In this document: piece by piece, positions 47,045 to 57,287 of the stretch
Layout: every line of letters begins with the position of its first letter
How positions within the stretch are numbered: position 1 is the first letter of the stretch
The notes under the pieces: model-generated
Seen by the model: only the letters and a program-made list of their open reading frames with translations
Databases searched by the model: none
Told to the model about the DNA's origin: nothing
Source: Streptococcus sp. 1643
GTDB lineage: Bacteria; Bacillota; Bacilli; Lactobacillales; Streptococcaceae
Reading direction: 5' to 3'
DNA: 64,000 nucleotides
Assembly: GCF_006228325.1 (NCBI RefSeq)
Contig: NZ_CP040231.1
Coordinates: 1,437,001 to 1,501,000 of the forward strand
Made by a program: the position numbers and the translations under genes

Positions 47045-47224
47045 TCACCTCAAGATTCCTAATAATGTAAAGATCAGGGTAAGAAGGATGAGCAAGCCGA
47101 GTAAAATGGAGAAGGTTTTACTGATCTTTTCTCCTCGGGTAGGCTTTTCTTTCTTAAGCGCTCCTTGCTTTAACTCTTCCATGCGTCCTTCGACATCCTT
47201 GTAAAATAAATCTTTTTTAGTCAT
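47045..47224 (-). CDS. asp4: Accessory Sec protein Asp4 (SecE-like)
   Basis: This 59-residue protein reads MTKKDLFYKDVEGRMEEL, then a Lys-rich stretch (KKEKPTRGEKISK), then one membrane helix (FSILLGLLILLTLIFTLLGIL). A short amphipathic N-terminus plus a single C-terminal helix is the SecE arrangement, and the place between gtfB and asp5 is that of asp4 in S. gordonii. The ATG overlaps the gtfB stop by 8 bases and has an AGGGGAAGGA site. Confidence 0.85.
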   Translation of the reverse strand: MTKKDLFYKDVEGRMEELKQGALKKEKPTRGEKISKTFSILLGLLILLTLIFTLLGILR

Positions 47225-48563
47225 GTCCTTCCCCTATTATCCTTTCCATCCTCTCTTGGTAAGTAGCCAAGTCCACATAGTTGGCATGACGACCTTGATG
47301 TCCAAGGGCTTGGCCCATCTTGTCAAGACTGCTGAGAGCTTCTTGAATCTTCGCAATCATGTCTCCAACAGCCTGCACATCAAAGAGGTGTTCTGGAGCT
47401 GTGTAAGGTCTGTTATGAGCTGTTTGGTCAAAGGCTAGGATGAGCATATTGTGCTCGAAGGCTTGACGGACAGCATCCAAAAGCTCGTTTCCGTAATTGA
47501 TATCTAGATAGAGGTCAGACAGCTGGTAGAGTTCTCGAATCTTTTGCGGACTGGCGTTTTGATAGAGAACGACATTGGGATAGGAAAGCAAGGTCAGCAA
47601 TTTGGATGACATTTCAGTCACTGCCGCGATTCGGAAGGTCACCATTGGCAAGGACTCAATCAGGGTTTCGATATGTTCGATCTGATCTGAGTTGGTAAGG
47701 ATCAAGGCATCTGGTCGAACGAAGTTTTCTCTTTTGAACTGATAATGATAACCTAGATGGACAAACTTGTCATGATAGGCTGGATTGGTCAAGGCCAAGG
47801 CCTGTTCATAGGTAGCCTTATCTGGTATGAGGATCTGCTTGGCTCTCAGCCCCTCTTGCTCCAAGAGCAGCTGCATATTCCCAGGAAGGCAATCATCTAG
47901 CGGTTCTTGCCAAACCAAGATATCCTGTCCGCTCTTGTCTGGATAATGATATGAGACCAAGAAAGAGGTAGCTAGAGTATTAAAGAGAAGGTGGCGAGTG
48001 TCGATTCCCAAGTCTTGCAAAAAGAAGATCGTGAACTCCACTCGATTTTTAAAATGGCGCAGGGCTTGTCCGGGCAAGGTTAGGAGGATATCGCCTGTCA
48101 CATGATTTTCTAGGACAATTTCCTGTCCCTTTGCATCCTGATACTTGGTCAGGATAGCCTGCCCATCTGCACTATAGGTGGTCTTGGCAAAGCAGGCTCC
48201 GTATCGGTTATAGTGGTCTGCTTGGTAGATGCGACCGGATAGGTCCTTCCAGTCGACTTGCTTGATCAGACGGGCCTGAGGAGCATCCACATAGTGAATC
48301 ACGCCCCTCTCCCGAGAATCCTCTAGGATATGCGCCGACTGGTTATTGCCCGCAATCTCCCAAAACTCAGGTACGCCTACTTGGTTGAAATAAAGAGCTT
48401 TTCCCGACTCGTAACCTAGATAGTAGGTAAAGGGAGAAAGAATCCCATCTGGGAGAAAGCCGTCTGGCTCGATCACAACTGTGACATGGGACAGACCAGC
48501 AGCTTCTAGACTTTCATGTAAATCTCGGCTTTCCTGGCCATATCGATCAAATAGTTGAATCAT
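47217..48563 (-). CDS. gtfB: Accessory Sec glycosyltransferase-stabilising protein GtfB
   Basis: GtfB (448 residues) pairs with GtfA; together they add GlcNAc to Ser/Thr of the serine-rich adhesin, GtfB acting as substrate-binding chaperone without a good catalytic site. The sequence fits (DRYGQESRDLHESLEAAGLSHVTVVIEPDGFLP, YHYPDKSGQDILVWQEPL). Its last about 140 residues (LTNSDQIEHIETLIESLP ... NVVLYQNASPQ ... DLYLDINYG) resemble the C-termini of both GT8 enzymes at 57.3-59.8 kb. It overlaps gtfA by 17 bases. Confidence 0.92.
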   Translation of the reverse strand: MIQLFDRYGQESRDLHESLEAAGLSHVTVVIEPDGFLPDGILSPFTYYLGYESGKALYFNQVGVPEFWEIAGNNQSAHILEDSRERGVIHYVDAPQARLIKQVDWKDLSGRIYQADHYNRYGACFAKTTYSADGQAILTKYQDAKGQEIVLENHVTGDILLTLPGQALRHFKNRVEFTIFFLQDLGIDTRHLLFNTLATSFLVSYHYPDKSGQDILVWQEPLDDCLPGNMQLLLEQEGLRAKQILIPDKATYEQALALTNPAYHDKFVHLGYHYQFKRENFVRPDALILTNSDQIEHIETLIESLPMVTFRIAAVTEMSSKLLTLLSYPNVVLYQNASPQKIRELYQLSDLYLDINYGNELLDAVRQAFEHNMLILAFDQTAHNRPYTAPEHLFDVQAVGDMIAKIQEALSSLDKMGQALGHQGRHANYVDLATYQERMERIIGEGHD

Positions 48564-50067
48564 GCAGGACCTCCTCTATCGTTTTCTTCCACTTGTCCCT
48601 TACTTTGTCTGTTAAAAATTCTCTAGCTAGGTCATAAGATGCTATTCTCATATCTGGCAAATGATTTTCCTGATAGAGCTGGCAGATCTTTTCTGCAAAG
48701 GATCTTTTAATCGCCGTTTCAACATGGTCATCCGAACTTGGGATCAAGTAACCATTTTGACCGTCCTGGATAAAGGTCTGGTTTCCATAAGGCACATCAA
48801 AGCCAATCAGGGGCAAGCCTGAACCAACTGCCTCCATCAAGGTCAGACCAAAGCCTTCACTGGTTGAGGCTGTCAGATAGACTTCGTACTGGGGATAGAT
48901 CTGAGCCAGGTCTGCATGCCCCTTGAGCTGGATATAGTTCTCCGCTTGGTGAGCCGTGATGATTTCCCTTAAAAGGGACTCCTCACCCCCACTGCCATAA
49001 ATGTCAAAGGTGAGCTCAGGGAGGACTTGATGCGCTTGGATAACCGCCTTGACGAGCCAGTCAATGTGTTTTTCCTTGGCCAGACGCGAAGCAGTAATGA
49101 GAGAAAAGGGCTTTCGTTCCCTAGCAGGCTCCGTCAGCTGATCAATGCTCCCAACTGGAATCGTGACGATTCGTGGACGATGCTGACTGTACTGGGCAAA
49201 TTGACCTTCGAGAACTTCCTTCTGCCGATCCGTGGATACGATAAAGCAATCGACCTTGTCCGCATTTGTAAACTGATACTCATAGTAGTTGTTCCAAAGG
49301 AGATAGTCTTCGTTACTAGCATTTTCACTATAGTGCTCTGCGTGAACGACAACTGCTAGATGGGCCTTTTGTGCTTCTTCAAAAACAGCCTGACCAATCC
49401 CTGTTTCCCTATCCAAGATGACCAAATCAGACTTGCTCAAGTTCAAACTTTGCATAAAATAGCGCATAAGGGCTGGCTTTCCGTACAGAATCCGGTCCTT
49501 AAATCGATAGACCTCTTCCTGACCTTCAGTCAGCAAGATATCGTAAGCGGTGCTGCCGTCTTCATTGAAAAAGCTTCGTTGATAGAGTCTAGCCACTTGG
49601 TCTTTAGGCGCGAAATATTCTGTACAGTAGCGTTTGTAGGAGAAATAATCCTTGCGAATCAAGTTTCCCCCAAATACATACTCTGCATGCTGTACTAGAT
49701 TCTTAGCCGAGTCTACCAAGTAGCAGGTCACAAACTTATCCTCATCTGAAAAGTAGACGCGCAAGACCTTGCCATCCTGCTCCCTATGACTCTCAAGGCC
49801 ACCAAAAGAGGCTAAGACCTCGTCAACTGTAACACTGGTCGGTGCTAGCTTGATATCTGTAAAATGATTGTAAAGCCAGATTACCTGATCATCCGCAAAG
49901 CCGATATTGGCCGTTAAGTGCTGGATATTGTCTGCTAAAATCAAGTCGGTAAAGATAAACTTAGATGCTAGGTCTAAACTTCTAAAAATCCCTGCTCGGT
50001 AGGCCTGGGCATATTCGACACCACTGCTCGCCCAACCGATTCCTAGATTTATATTGTAAATTGTCAT
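48547..50067 (-). CDS. gtfA: Accessory Sec O-GlcNAc transferase GtfA
   Basis: The 506-residue GT4-type enzyme starts MTIYNINLGIGWASSGVEYAQAYRAG. The C-terminal Rossmann half has LITASRLAKEKHIDWLVKA, FDIYGSGGEESLLREII and TSTSEGFGLTLMEAVGSGLPLIGFDVPYGN, with the EX7E-type retaining motif. It transfers GlcNAc from UDP-GlcNAc to the adhesin in the cytoplasm before export. AGAGGATCAT precedes the ATG. It follows secA2 directly. Confidence 0.95.
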   Translation of the reverse strand: MTIYNINLGIGWASSGVEYAQAYRAGIFRSLDLASKFIFTDLILADNIQHLTANIGFADDQVIWLYNHFTDIKLAPTSVTVDEVLASFGGLESHREQDGKVLRVYFSDEDKFVTCYLVDSAKNLVQHAEYVFGGNLIRKDYFSYKRYCTEYFAPKDQVARLYQRSFFNEDGSTAYDILLTEGQEEVYRFKDRILYGKPALMRYFMQSLNLSKSDLVILDRETGIGQAVFEEAQKAHLAVVVHAEHYSENASNEDYLLWNNYYEYQFTNADKVDCFIVSTDRQKEVLEGQFAQYSQHRPRIVTIPVGSIDQLTEPARERKPFSLITASRLAKEKHIDWLVKAVIQAHQVLPELTFDIYGSGGEESLLREIITAHQAENYIQLKGHADLAQIYPQYEVYLTASTSEGFGLTLMEAVGSGLPLIGFDVPYGNQTFIQDGQNGYLIPSSDDHVETAIKRSFAEKICQLYQENHLPDMRIASYDLAREFLTDKVRDKWKKTIEEVLHDSTI

Positions 50068-50079
50068 ATGATCCTCTTT

Positions 50080-52452
50080 TTATGGAAAATGGGTGAGAAT
50101 CTCACCTTTGGGCGTTACTTCCACAATCCCCATGAGAAGATTGCGTACCATATCTGTACGGATTTGTTGCTTCATGGTTTCAAAGCCAGCATAGGCCTCC
50201 TGATAGTACTCCACGATAGGGTTCTTTTGAGAAGCAGACTGGCTCCCGATTGCTAGACTGAGCTGTTGGAGATAGTCTACTTGCTCAACCCAGTTGTCAT
50301 CAATAGCCTTGAGCATGGATATTCTCAGAAAAGAGTCATAGAGCTGGTGAGGTTGGAGGACTTCCTTTTTAGCTGCGATTTCCTTGGCTATTATTTTCTC
50401 TAGTAACTCCCGAATCTGATCTGCATCAGCTAAATCCAAATCAGCTGGTAATTCTCTCATCCCGAAGCTAATATTGGTCACGATGAAGTGAAAGAGTTCT
50501 TGGGGGCTGCTATAGGCTTTTTCTGAGATTTGTTTGGTATAGTCTGCCAGTATGTCCTCAAGGATATGCTCTAAATCACGGCTCCCATCCAGCAAGCGAT
50601 CTCTTTCTTTGTAGACCATCTGACGCTGAATATTGACGCTTTCCGCATACTCTAAGGTTTGTCTGCGTGCAGAGCGACTGGCACTATCACTAGCCTCTTG
50701 GGCTTTTCTGACGAGATTGCGGTACTTGCGAGCCTTGAGTAGGATAGGTTTGCTAATATCTTCCACTTGGTAGTCTTGATACAGGTCGTGAACCCAAGAC
50801 GGCCCGAACTTTTTGATCACATCATCTTCAAGCGATACGAAAAATTGAGACATGCCTGGATCACCCTGGCGACCAGAACGACCTCTGATTTGCAGGTCAA
50901 TTCGTTGGCTCTCCATCCGCTCGGTACCAATCACAATCAAACCACCCAATTCTGCAACACCTGGACCGAGTTTGATATCTGTCCCTCGACCTGCCATAGA
51001 AGTCGCAACGGTCACTGCCCCCATCTGTCCAGACTCTGCGATAATCTGGGCTTCACGCGCCGCATGATTGGCATTAAGGACATTGTGAGAAATCCCCTCT
51101 CGCAAGAGCAAGGACGAGTAAAGCTGGGACATTTCTACAGATCCGACAAAGATCAGGAGTGGATTGCCTTTGGCGTGGTAGGTCTTGATAGCTTCGAGAG
51201 AAGCATACACTTTCTCAGGGAGGGTCACATAGAGATTGTCCGGATGGTCCATTCGCCTAAGTGGGCGATTGGTTGGGATGCGAATGACAGACATGTTATA
51301 GGTTTCAAAAAACTCTTTTTCTGCCACCTTTCCAGTTCCTGTCATACCTGAGATTTTACGAAACATCTTAAAGAGACTCTGGTAGGTGATCGAAGCCATA
51401 GCTCTGGTTTCAGGAGAGAGCTTCACATGTTCCTTGGCTTCGATAGCTTGGTGGAGACCTCCTTGAAGCTTGGTCATTTCCATCAAACGCCCTGTTCCCT
51501 TGTCTAACAAGACCATTTCTTGCCCTCGAACCAGATAGTCCTTGTCCTTAGTAAAGAGCGTATGGGCTCTAAGAGCATAGACCAGATGCCGAACATAACT
51601 AGCATACTCTTCCTTATAGAGATGATCGATTCCTAGGAAACCTTCGACCGTCTGGGCACCTTTTCGGGTCAACCAAACCTGGTCTTTTTCTTCCTTGTAG
51701 ATGTAGTCTTCTCCCTCAACCAAGGTCGTCACTAGGGTATCAATCATCCTATAATAGTTAGACTGGACGCGGGGAGAACCTGCGATAATCAAGGGAGTTT
51801 GGGCACTATCGAGTAGAATGTCATCGATCTCATCAATGATGACATAGTTAAAGGGAGGCAGGAATTTCCCCTCACGAGTGGAGGCAAGATTGTCATTGAG
51901 ATAGTCAAATCCCAGGACACTATTGGTCGTGTAGACGATGTCCGAGGTGTAGATCTTTCTTCTCTCTTCCGCAGTCAAGTCCTCTTTTGGGTCCTCTGAA
52001 AAGGGAAGACCGACAGTTAGACCTAAAAATTGGTAGACTGGGCCCATTTCGCTTGCATCCCGTCTAGCCAGATAGTCATTGGTCGTGACCAGCATGCTGC
52101 CTTTTCCCGTTAGGGCATTGAGGTAGAGGGGCATGGTGGCAGTCAAGGTCTTGCCTTCACCCGTATTCATCTCTGCCACATTTCCTTGATGGATCACAAT
52201 GGCACCCATGACTTGCACATCATAGGGAAAGAGACCCAAGACACGTTTATCGGCCTCACGAACAAGGGCATAGGCTTCTACCAATAGCTCATCCAAGGTT
52301 TCTCCCTGGGCAAGACGCTGGCGAAACTCCTCTGTCTTTGCAGCCATTTCCTCATCACTGAGGGCAGCCATCTCTTCTTTGAGAGCGTTGATTTGGCTTA
52401 AAAGCTTCTTGACCTTTCTCAGTTGTCTTTCCTGATACAAACGATTAAACAC
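50080..52452 (-). CDS. secA2: Accessory Sec ATPase SecA2
   Basis: SecA2 drives export of the glycosylated adhesin. The 790 residues carry NBD1 with [16 protein letters not shown] (Walker A, about 95-103), IIDEIDDIL, a preprotein-binding domain, and NBD2 with [13 protein letters not shown] and [13 protein letters not shown]. It lacks the Cys-rich C-terminal linker of SecA1. I chose the GTG at 52452: GAGGAGG lies 6 bases upstream and it overlaps the asp3 stop; the ATG two codons earlier touches that site. The open frame to 52506 lies in asp3. Confidence 0.95.
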   Translation of the reverse strand: MFNRLYQERQLRKVKKLLSQINALKEEMAALSDEEMAAKTEEFRQRLAQGETLDELLVEAYALVREADKRVLGLFPYDVQVMGAIVIHQGNVAEMNTGEGKTLTATMPLYLNALTGKGSMLVTTNDYLARRDASEMGPVYQFLGLTVGLPFSEDPKEDLTAEERRKIYTSDIVYTTNSVLGFDYLNDNLASTREGKFLPPFNYVIIDEIDDILLDSAQTPLIIAGSPRVQSNYYRMIDTLVTTLVEGEDYIYKEEKDQVWLTRKGAQTVEGFLGIDHLYKEEYASYVRHLVYALRAHTLFTKDKDYLVRGQEMVLLDKGTGRLMEMTKLQGGLHQAIEAKEHVKLSPETRAMASITYQSLFKMFRKISGMTGTGKVAEKEFFETYNMSVIRIPTNRPLRRMDHPDNLYVTLPEKVYASLEAIKTYHAKGNPLLIFVGSVEMSQLYSSLLLREGISHNVLNANHAAREAQIIAESGQMGAVTVATSMAGRGTDIKLGPGVAELGGLIVIGTERMESQRIDLQIRGRSGRQGDPGMSQFFVSLEDDVIKKFGPSWVHDLYQDYQVEDISKPILLKARKYRNLVRKAQEASDSASRSARRQTLEYAESVNIQRQMVYKERDRLLDGSRDLEHILEDILADYTKQISEKAYSSPQELFHFIVTNISFGMRELPADLDLADADQIRELLEKIIAKEIAAKKEVLQPHQLYDSFLRISMLKAIDDNWVEQVDYLQQLSLAIGSQSASQKNPIVEYYQEAYAGFETMKQQIRTDMVRNLLMGIVEVTPKGEILTHFP

Positions 52453-52885
52453 CAGCATCCTCCTCAATAGAAAACGAAACAAAGTCAAGAGCCTCAAAAC
52501 CTGCACTAATCAAGGAAAGGCGGTAGGTGTAGGCCGCTTCAGGATAGGTGAAGCTAAAGGAAAATTGTCTTTCAATCTTCTCCTCGATGATTACCTCATA
52601 ACGGTTTAAAAAAGTCAGTTTGAGATAGAGACCATTGGCTGGTTGAACCTGCATCTTCATAGAGAGACGGTAGGTGTGATTTTTCTTAAGAAGAGGGAGG
52701 CTGGGCTGACTTCTAGTAGCCTGGTAATTGACACTAGAAAACCAGGTTTTAAGGGTTTCACCTGAAGCCAGCAAAGGATTTTTCAGGGTAACATGACCGT
52801 CTGCATGATAGGTGATCTGGCTACCATAAAGATAAGTGGCTCCCATCTCACCCCACCTAATATCCTCTCTCTTGATGATAATCAT
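52445..52885 (-). CDS. asp3: Accessory Sec protein Asp3
   Basis: Asp3 (146 residues) binds Asp1 and Asp2 and the unfolded serine-rich repeat region. The beta-rich sequence ([64 protein letters not shown]) resembles a carbohydrate-binding jelly roll, as known for the family. ATGA overlap with asp2 and GTG overlap with secA2 show tight coupling. Confidence 0.92.
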   Translation of the reverse strand: MIIIKREDIRWGEMGATYLYGSQITYHADGHVTLKNPLLASGETLKTWFSSVNYQATRSQPSLPLLKKNHTYRLSMKMQVQPANGLYLKLTFLNRYEVIIEEKIERQFSFSFTYPEAAYTYRLSLISAGFEALDFVSFSIEEDAGV

Positions 52886-54411
52886 GTCTCACCTCTTCCG
52901 TATTCTTCTAGTATCATCTTGTAAAAATGAATAAACCAGGCAACGTTTGTTCCTGTATCATCATTGTGTCGACCTGCGGTTCCTTTGGACAAAATCTTGG
53001 CTCCTGTCTGACAAAGTGTCTCCACTAGCTGGTCATAGGCACTACTATCCATATCCTCGTCCTTCATGTAAGAAAGGCCGAAGGTCGTCTGGGAAAAATC
53101 AGCTTGTTTAAATCGGGTCCAAAAACGTTGATCCAAGTCCTTCATGTCTTTCTGGCTCACTCCTCCTGTCTGAAGGTGCAAGACATCAAAGCTAGTCGGA
53201 AAGACTCCTGGCGCCTCTAGTCGGCCCCGCTGTGCGATGGTTCCTAGATTGGTCAAGGGTTTTCCGACTACGATTCCCTTGGGTTCAAAGTAGGCTCCAT
53301 AGTAGAGGGCAGGGAAGGTTCCCATTGACAGCCCAGATAGGATCAAGTCACTTCTATCCAAGCCTAGGTAGTCTAGATAGTGTTGGATGGTTGCTTGTAT
53401 GTTGTCTTCCAACTCCTCAGTTCCTAGGTAAAAGGCTCCACCCTCTAATCGAGGGTCCGAAAAGAGGAGAAAGGGGCATCTGAGATTCTTCATCATCCAG
53501 TAACCCTCAAAACCTTCCGCCGGACGATAACCTGAGAAATAGACTGCTAGAGGAGGTTTGAAATCCCCCGGGTGAAAGAAATAGTTGATTTCCTCACGTT
53601 TTTTGTCATGCAGGATATTGCCTCCGAGAACAAACTTTCCAAACTGTTTCCGGCTCCAGCGTTGGTGGAGATTGCCGATGTTGACCTTCCCTTGACCACG
53701 CGCTTCAAGAGAAATACTCAGATAAGCATCATAGTCTTGCTCCACTATGATTGCTGAGGCAAAGTCTGCTTCCTCAAGGAGAATATCCTGTTTTATCTCT
53801 GAGATGGATCCTGCTGGGATCTTTCGCAAACGCAAGCGCAAGTCCACTGGTCCACTCTTTTCATATTCGAGCCAGAGTTCGATTGGCGAAAGGGCTTGAA
53901 CAGTCTGATTATAGGCCCAAGAGGCTAGCTGGGTATAGGTCTTGCCAAAATCTCCTTCTAACTCCAGATGCTCAAATCCTTGATAGGAGACTGAGCCTTG
54001 GAAATTCGGATGAATCCGTATCGTAGCTGGACTCAGCTTGTCCCCATAACCACCTTCAAAGAGGGAGGTGGAGAGGTCTCGAACAAAGCCCTGTCGGTCT
54101 GACAGGTCCATCGCCTGCATGCAGTGCTGTTTGATGAGGTTTTGAAGACCTTCATCCTGACTTGCAAACTGTTCTGGATAGAAAACTGTATAGGGTTCCA
54201 AGCTAGATGCAAAAGGTAGCAAATCTACTAGATAAGCCCCATCCGTGAGAATGACAGCATGAAAGTGATCTAAGTCATTCTCATCCATGATTTTCTGGAT
54301 GGCAGACGGTGTGTTGGGAGGGACATGATACCAGTCTAGTTGGGCTGGTAGGGCAAGTGTATCTCGCCAATCCTCTGGACCGATTTGCAAGATCTTATAC
54401 TTCTTTTCCAT
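52882..54411 (-). CDS. asp2: Accessory Sec protein Asp2 (adhesin O-acetyltransferase)
   Basis: Asp2 is both a transport partner and an acetyltransferase for GlcNAc residues on the adhesin. The 509 residues contain an alpha/beta-hydrolase-type domain with LSGLSMGTFPALYYG. The catalytic triad numbers of S. gordonii Asp2 as I recall them (Ser362, Glu452, His482) fall exactly on Ser362 in LSMG, Glu452 in MKDED and His482 in AGRHND. All three are present, so it should be active. It overlaps asp1 by 17 bases. Confidence 0.94.
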   Translation of the reverse strand: MEKKYKILQIGPEDWRDTLALPAQLDWYHVPPNTPSAIQKIMDENDLDHFHAVILTDGAYLVDLLPFASSLEPYTVFYPEQFASQDEGLQNLIKQHCMQAMDLSDRQGFVRDLSTSLFEGGYGDKLSPATIRIHPNFQGSVSYQGFEHLELEGDFGKTYTQLASWAYNQTVQALSPIELWLEYEKSGPVDLRLRLRKIPAGSISEIKQDILLEEADFASAIIVEQDYDAYLSISLEARGQGKVNIGNLHQRWSRKQFGKFVLGGNILHDKKREEINYFFHPGDFKPPLAVYFSGYRPAEGFEGYWMMKNLRCPFLLFSDPRLEGGAFYLGTEELEDNIQATIQHYLDYLGLDRSDLILSGLSMGTFPALYYGAYFEPKGIVVGKPLTNLGTIAQRGRLEAPGVFPTSFDVLHLQTGGVSQKDMKDLDQRFWTRFKQADFSQTTFGLSYMKDEDMDSSAYDQLVETLCQTGAKILSKGTAGRHNDDTGTNVAWFIHFYKMILEEYGRGET

Positions 54412-55975
54412 GAGTCACCTCCTCCAACCACTTTTCTAGCTTGATTAGGAATTGCTCCCCGGTATGTTCCTTTATCTTTTCAATCGAATGGATCAGAGCA
54501 TCATTCCACACCTGCAAACTATCGAGATAGTAATGGGCAGCTTGCGCAAAATCAGCAGTGTTTTCCAACAGATAGCCATTCTTCTGATGGCTGACATACT
54601 CTGTTTTGACCCTATTGATTTGAGGGATACCAGCACTAATCCCCGCGATCTGAGTATAAAGAAGAGGCTGACTGTTCAAATCGACAATCAAACGAACAAA
54701 TTCCAGCTGCTTGATTAACTCCGATTCATCCCTCATATTGACAAACGAATAGCGCTTGCTCTGATGGCGATTGTCCTCAAGTGGATTTTCAGCTCCTTGA
54801 TAATCAACTTCCTTCTCCAGTTCCTGGTCTTGAAACTGCTCTGCAATCATCTCAGAAACACGTGTTTCCAGCCGCTTCATTTCTTCTTGACTAGCAGCAA
54901 AGGCTCCAAAGACCAGCTCTGTATCCTTGTTTTCAGAAAGGAAACGCAAGACCTGATAGAGAGCCTGGTCCTCTATCCCCTGCTCAAAGTCCAGTTGATA
55001 GTAGAGAAGCGACTCCTTCCGAGTCTGACTCTTTCCCAGCTCCAAGCGCGTATCAAAAGGCGATAAATGACGAAACTTCATTGCTTGTTCTGAAAAGGCA
55101 GACTGAGCCAAGCGCAGGGTATCCTCCCTGTCAACCAGAACAAGGTCCACCTTATCCAGCAGACCTGCCAGTTGTGGTAATTGCTCTTGGGGATTTCGTC
55201 CGATAAAAAGGCTGAGAACCTTGGTAGTTTGGTGAGGCAATCGTTCTAAAAGGAAAGAATTGTGCTGGTCACACGCAGGCAGAAAATAGGTCGCTCCTTC
55301 CTCAGGATGTTGAGCTATTTTCTTCTCAAAAAACTCCGCAATCAATTCCCCCATATCTTGGTAAGCCTCTTGTTGGAAGCGAAAAGCAAAGATAGGATTG
55401 ACCTCGATACGGCCATCATCTTGCAAATGCTCTCTAAACTGCCACAGTCCCTTGGGATTGAGGTAATCTTGGTAGATAGCCTGACCATCTTCGTAGTAAA
55501 TCACACTGGAAACCAGCCCCCGATCATCCATCAGGTAGTTGGCAGACAAGAACCCATCTTCCTTGAAATACTGAATCGTACTGATAAAACCTTCTATCCC
55601 GTGCTCTACCTGGGCATAGGGCTTGCCATCCTTCAGCACCAGAATGGTAAAGGGACTGTAAACAAACTCGCAGTCCTCATCCCACTCAATATCTCTGAGT
55701 TGCAAGATCTGTGGTCGAATCTCATGAAAATCCTGCAATTCATCAAATAAGGAATAAACCTGTGCTTCTAAAATACCTTGGCGATGGAGAAAATAGCGAA
55801 GATGAGGCTGATAGGACAAAAGGAGGACCTGGGCAGGGACCCCTTGGCGTTGCATCAAGCGAATCTGATTGAAGGTGTCATCAAATTCTAGCTTAAAATG
55901 AGAAAAATACCAAGGTGTCAAATCGGCATGCCAGGGACGTTCCTTGCCATACCAGGCTGGAATAAAGTAATACAT
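54395..55975 (-). CDS. asp1: Accessory Sec protein Asp1
   Basis: Asp1 (526 residues) forms the Asp1-2-3 complex with an inactive GT-B fold resembling GtfA/GtfB. The sequence MYYFIPAWYGKERPWHADLTPWYF is the typical start, followed by YDDLG-type GT-B remnants and LVFGAFAASQEEMKRLETRV. ATG at 55975 has AGGAGG 5 bases upstream; a TTG one codon earlier is less likely. It follows secY2 by 9 bases. Confidence 0.93.
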   Translation of the reverse strand: MYYFIPAWYGKERPWHADLTPWYFSHFKLEFDDTFNQIRLMQRQGVPAQVLLLSYQPHLRYFLHRQGILEAQVYSLFDELQDFHEIRPQILQLRDIEWDEDCEFVYSPFTILVLKDGKPYAQVEHGIEGFISTIQYFKEDGFLSANYLMDDRGLVSSVIYYEDGQAIYQDYLNPKGLWQFREHLQDDGRIEVNPIFAFRFQQEAYQDMGELIAEFFEKKIAQHPEEGATYFLPACDQHNSFLLERLPHQTTKVLSLFIGRNPQEQLPQLAGLLDKVDLVLVDREDTLRLAQSAFSEQAMKFRHLSPFDTRLELGKSQTRKESLLYYQLDFEQGIEDQALYQVLRFLSENKDTELVFGAFAASQEEMKRLETRVSEMIAEQFQDQELEKEVDYQGAENPLEDNRHQSKRYSFVNMRDESELIKQLEFVRLIVDLNSQPLLYTQIAGISAGIPQINRVKTEYVSHQKNGYLLENTADFAQAAHYYLDSLQVWNDALIHSIEKIKEHTGEQFLIKLEKWLEEVTHGKEV

Positions 55976-55984
55976 CAAAACCTC

Positions 55985-57202
55985 CTAGAATAGTGGCTGA
56001 TACCTTTCATTTAGTCGGAGCGCTTGCAATTCATCATGAATCGTAAACAACATACCACTCAAAATTAAAAAGAGTCCGGGAATCATGCTGACTTTTAACA
56101 GACTCTCATCCTTCAAGACAAACAATATCGGAAGTCCAGCCAAGGTAACGTTAAAGACTGCACCTATCAGAGCAAATCGGAGAACCAAACGGTTGATAAA
56201 GCGACTGGTATCCTCACCCGGATAGACCCCATAGATGTAATCTCCTGATTGCTTCATCCGATCTGCGATTTGTTGACCACTCACATTAACAAAGGCAAAG
56301 GCAATGCTAAAGACAAAGAGGATAAGGATATAAGCATAGATCCACAAGGGTTTCCCCATCGCATACTGCTCCAGTAGGGCAGGGTAGAGCGGATTGCCCT
56401 TATCCAGATGTTGAAGCAAGAGCAAGAGATAAGAAGGCAAGCCCATGAGACTCATCACATACATATAAGGCATGCCACCTGCAGGATTGAGCGTGATTTC
56501 CAGATAGGAATAGCGTTTAAAGCGAGAATGGAGCCCGATTTTATTGATAGGGATGCGGTATCGCGCTCTGTAAAAGAGAACGACGAGATAGGTAAAGAGG
56601 ACGCCAAGTATCAGCAACAGGAAAAGCAACCAAGGAGAGATCTTATGAACTTGGACCGATTGGATGATGTCCTGAGGGAGTGAAGCCACCATACTTGCCA
56701 ATAAAATGACGACAGGGCCTCCAACTCCGATAGACGCATTGATGTCCGACAGCCAAACTAAGAAGAAGGTCCCCGCAACCAAAAGGCTGGTATTGAGGAG
56801 AAAGACCAAGAAGGGATTGTAGGGGGCTTGGACAGGGAGGTTTGTCGTCAAGGCCAAGGCCTGAATCAAGGCAATCCCTAACGTCAAGTACATTTTCCGT
56901 CTATCCTGAACTTCCGAAGAAACTGAGTTTAAGCCCAGTTTCTTTGAAAAGGAAAACATCTGCCACAAGATCATAGCTGACATCCAAGGTGAAAGCCCGA
57001 TGGAAAAGAGAGAGAGGCTGCGAAGATTTCCACCAGTCAGAGCTACTGAAAAGTCCAAATAGGCTGCGCTTCCTCCGAGAAAATCCCGACTATTGAGGTT
57101 AACAAAAGGAAGAGCCAGACGACTCCCGAGCACATAAATAAAGAGCAAAAACAGGGTGTGCATCCCTTTTTTTACTGCTATCGATGAACGAAATTCTTTC
57201 AC
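55985..57202 (-). CDS. secY2: Accessory Sec channel SecY2
   Basis: SecY2 (405 residues) is the membrane channel for the adhesin. It has ten hydrophobic helices with SecY-like patterns ([87 protein letters not shown]). It is divergent from housekeeping SecY, as expected. The start is GTG with GGAGGAG 5-6 bases upstream. Confidence 0.95.
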   Translation of the reverse strand: MKEFRSSIAVKKGMHTLFLLFIYVLGSRLALPFVNLNSRDFLGGSAAYLDFSVALTGGNLRSLSLFSIGLSPWMSAMILWQMFSFSKKLGLNSVSSEVQDRRKMYLTLGIALIQALALTTNLPVQAPYNPFLVFLLNTSLLVAGTFFLVWLSDINASIGVGGPVVILLASMVASLPQDIIQSVQVHKISPWLLFLLLILGVLFTYLVVLFYRARYRIPINKIGLHSRFKRYSYLEITLNPAGGMPYMYVMSLMGLPSYLLLLLQHLDKGNPLYPALLEQYAMGKPLWIYAYILILFVFSIAFAFVNVSGQQIADRMKQSGDYIYGVYPGEDTSRFINRLVLRFALIGAVFNVTLAGLPILFVLKDESLLKVSMIPGLFLILSGMLFTIHDELQALRLNERYQPLF

Positions 57203-57287
57203 TAGCTCCTCCTTTTCTTTTTATCTTTCTGTCCTGTCACACGAGGCCCATCAAGCCTTTTTATCTTAGTACATTCAAATCTCTATA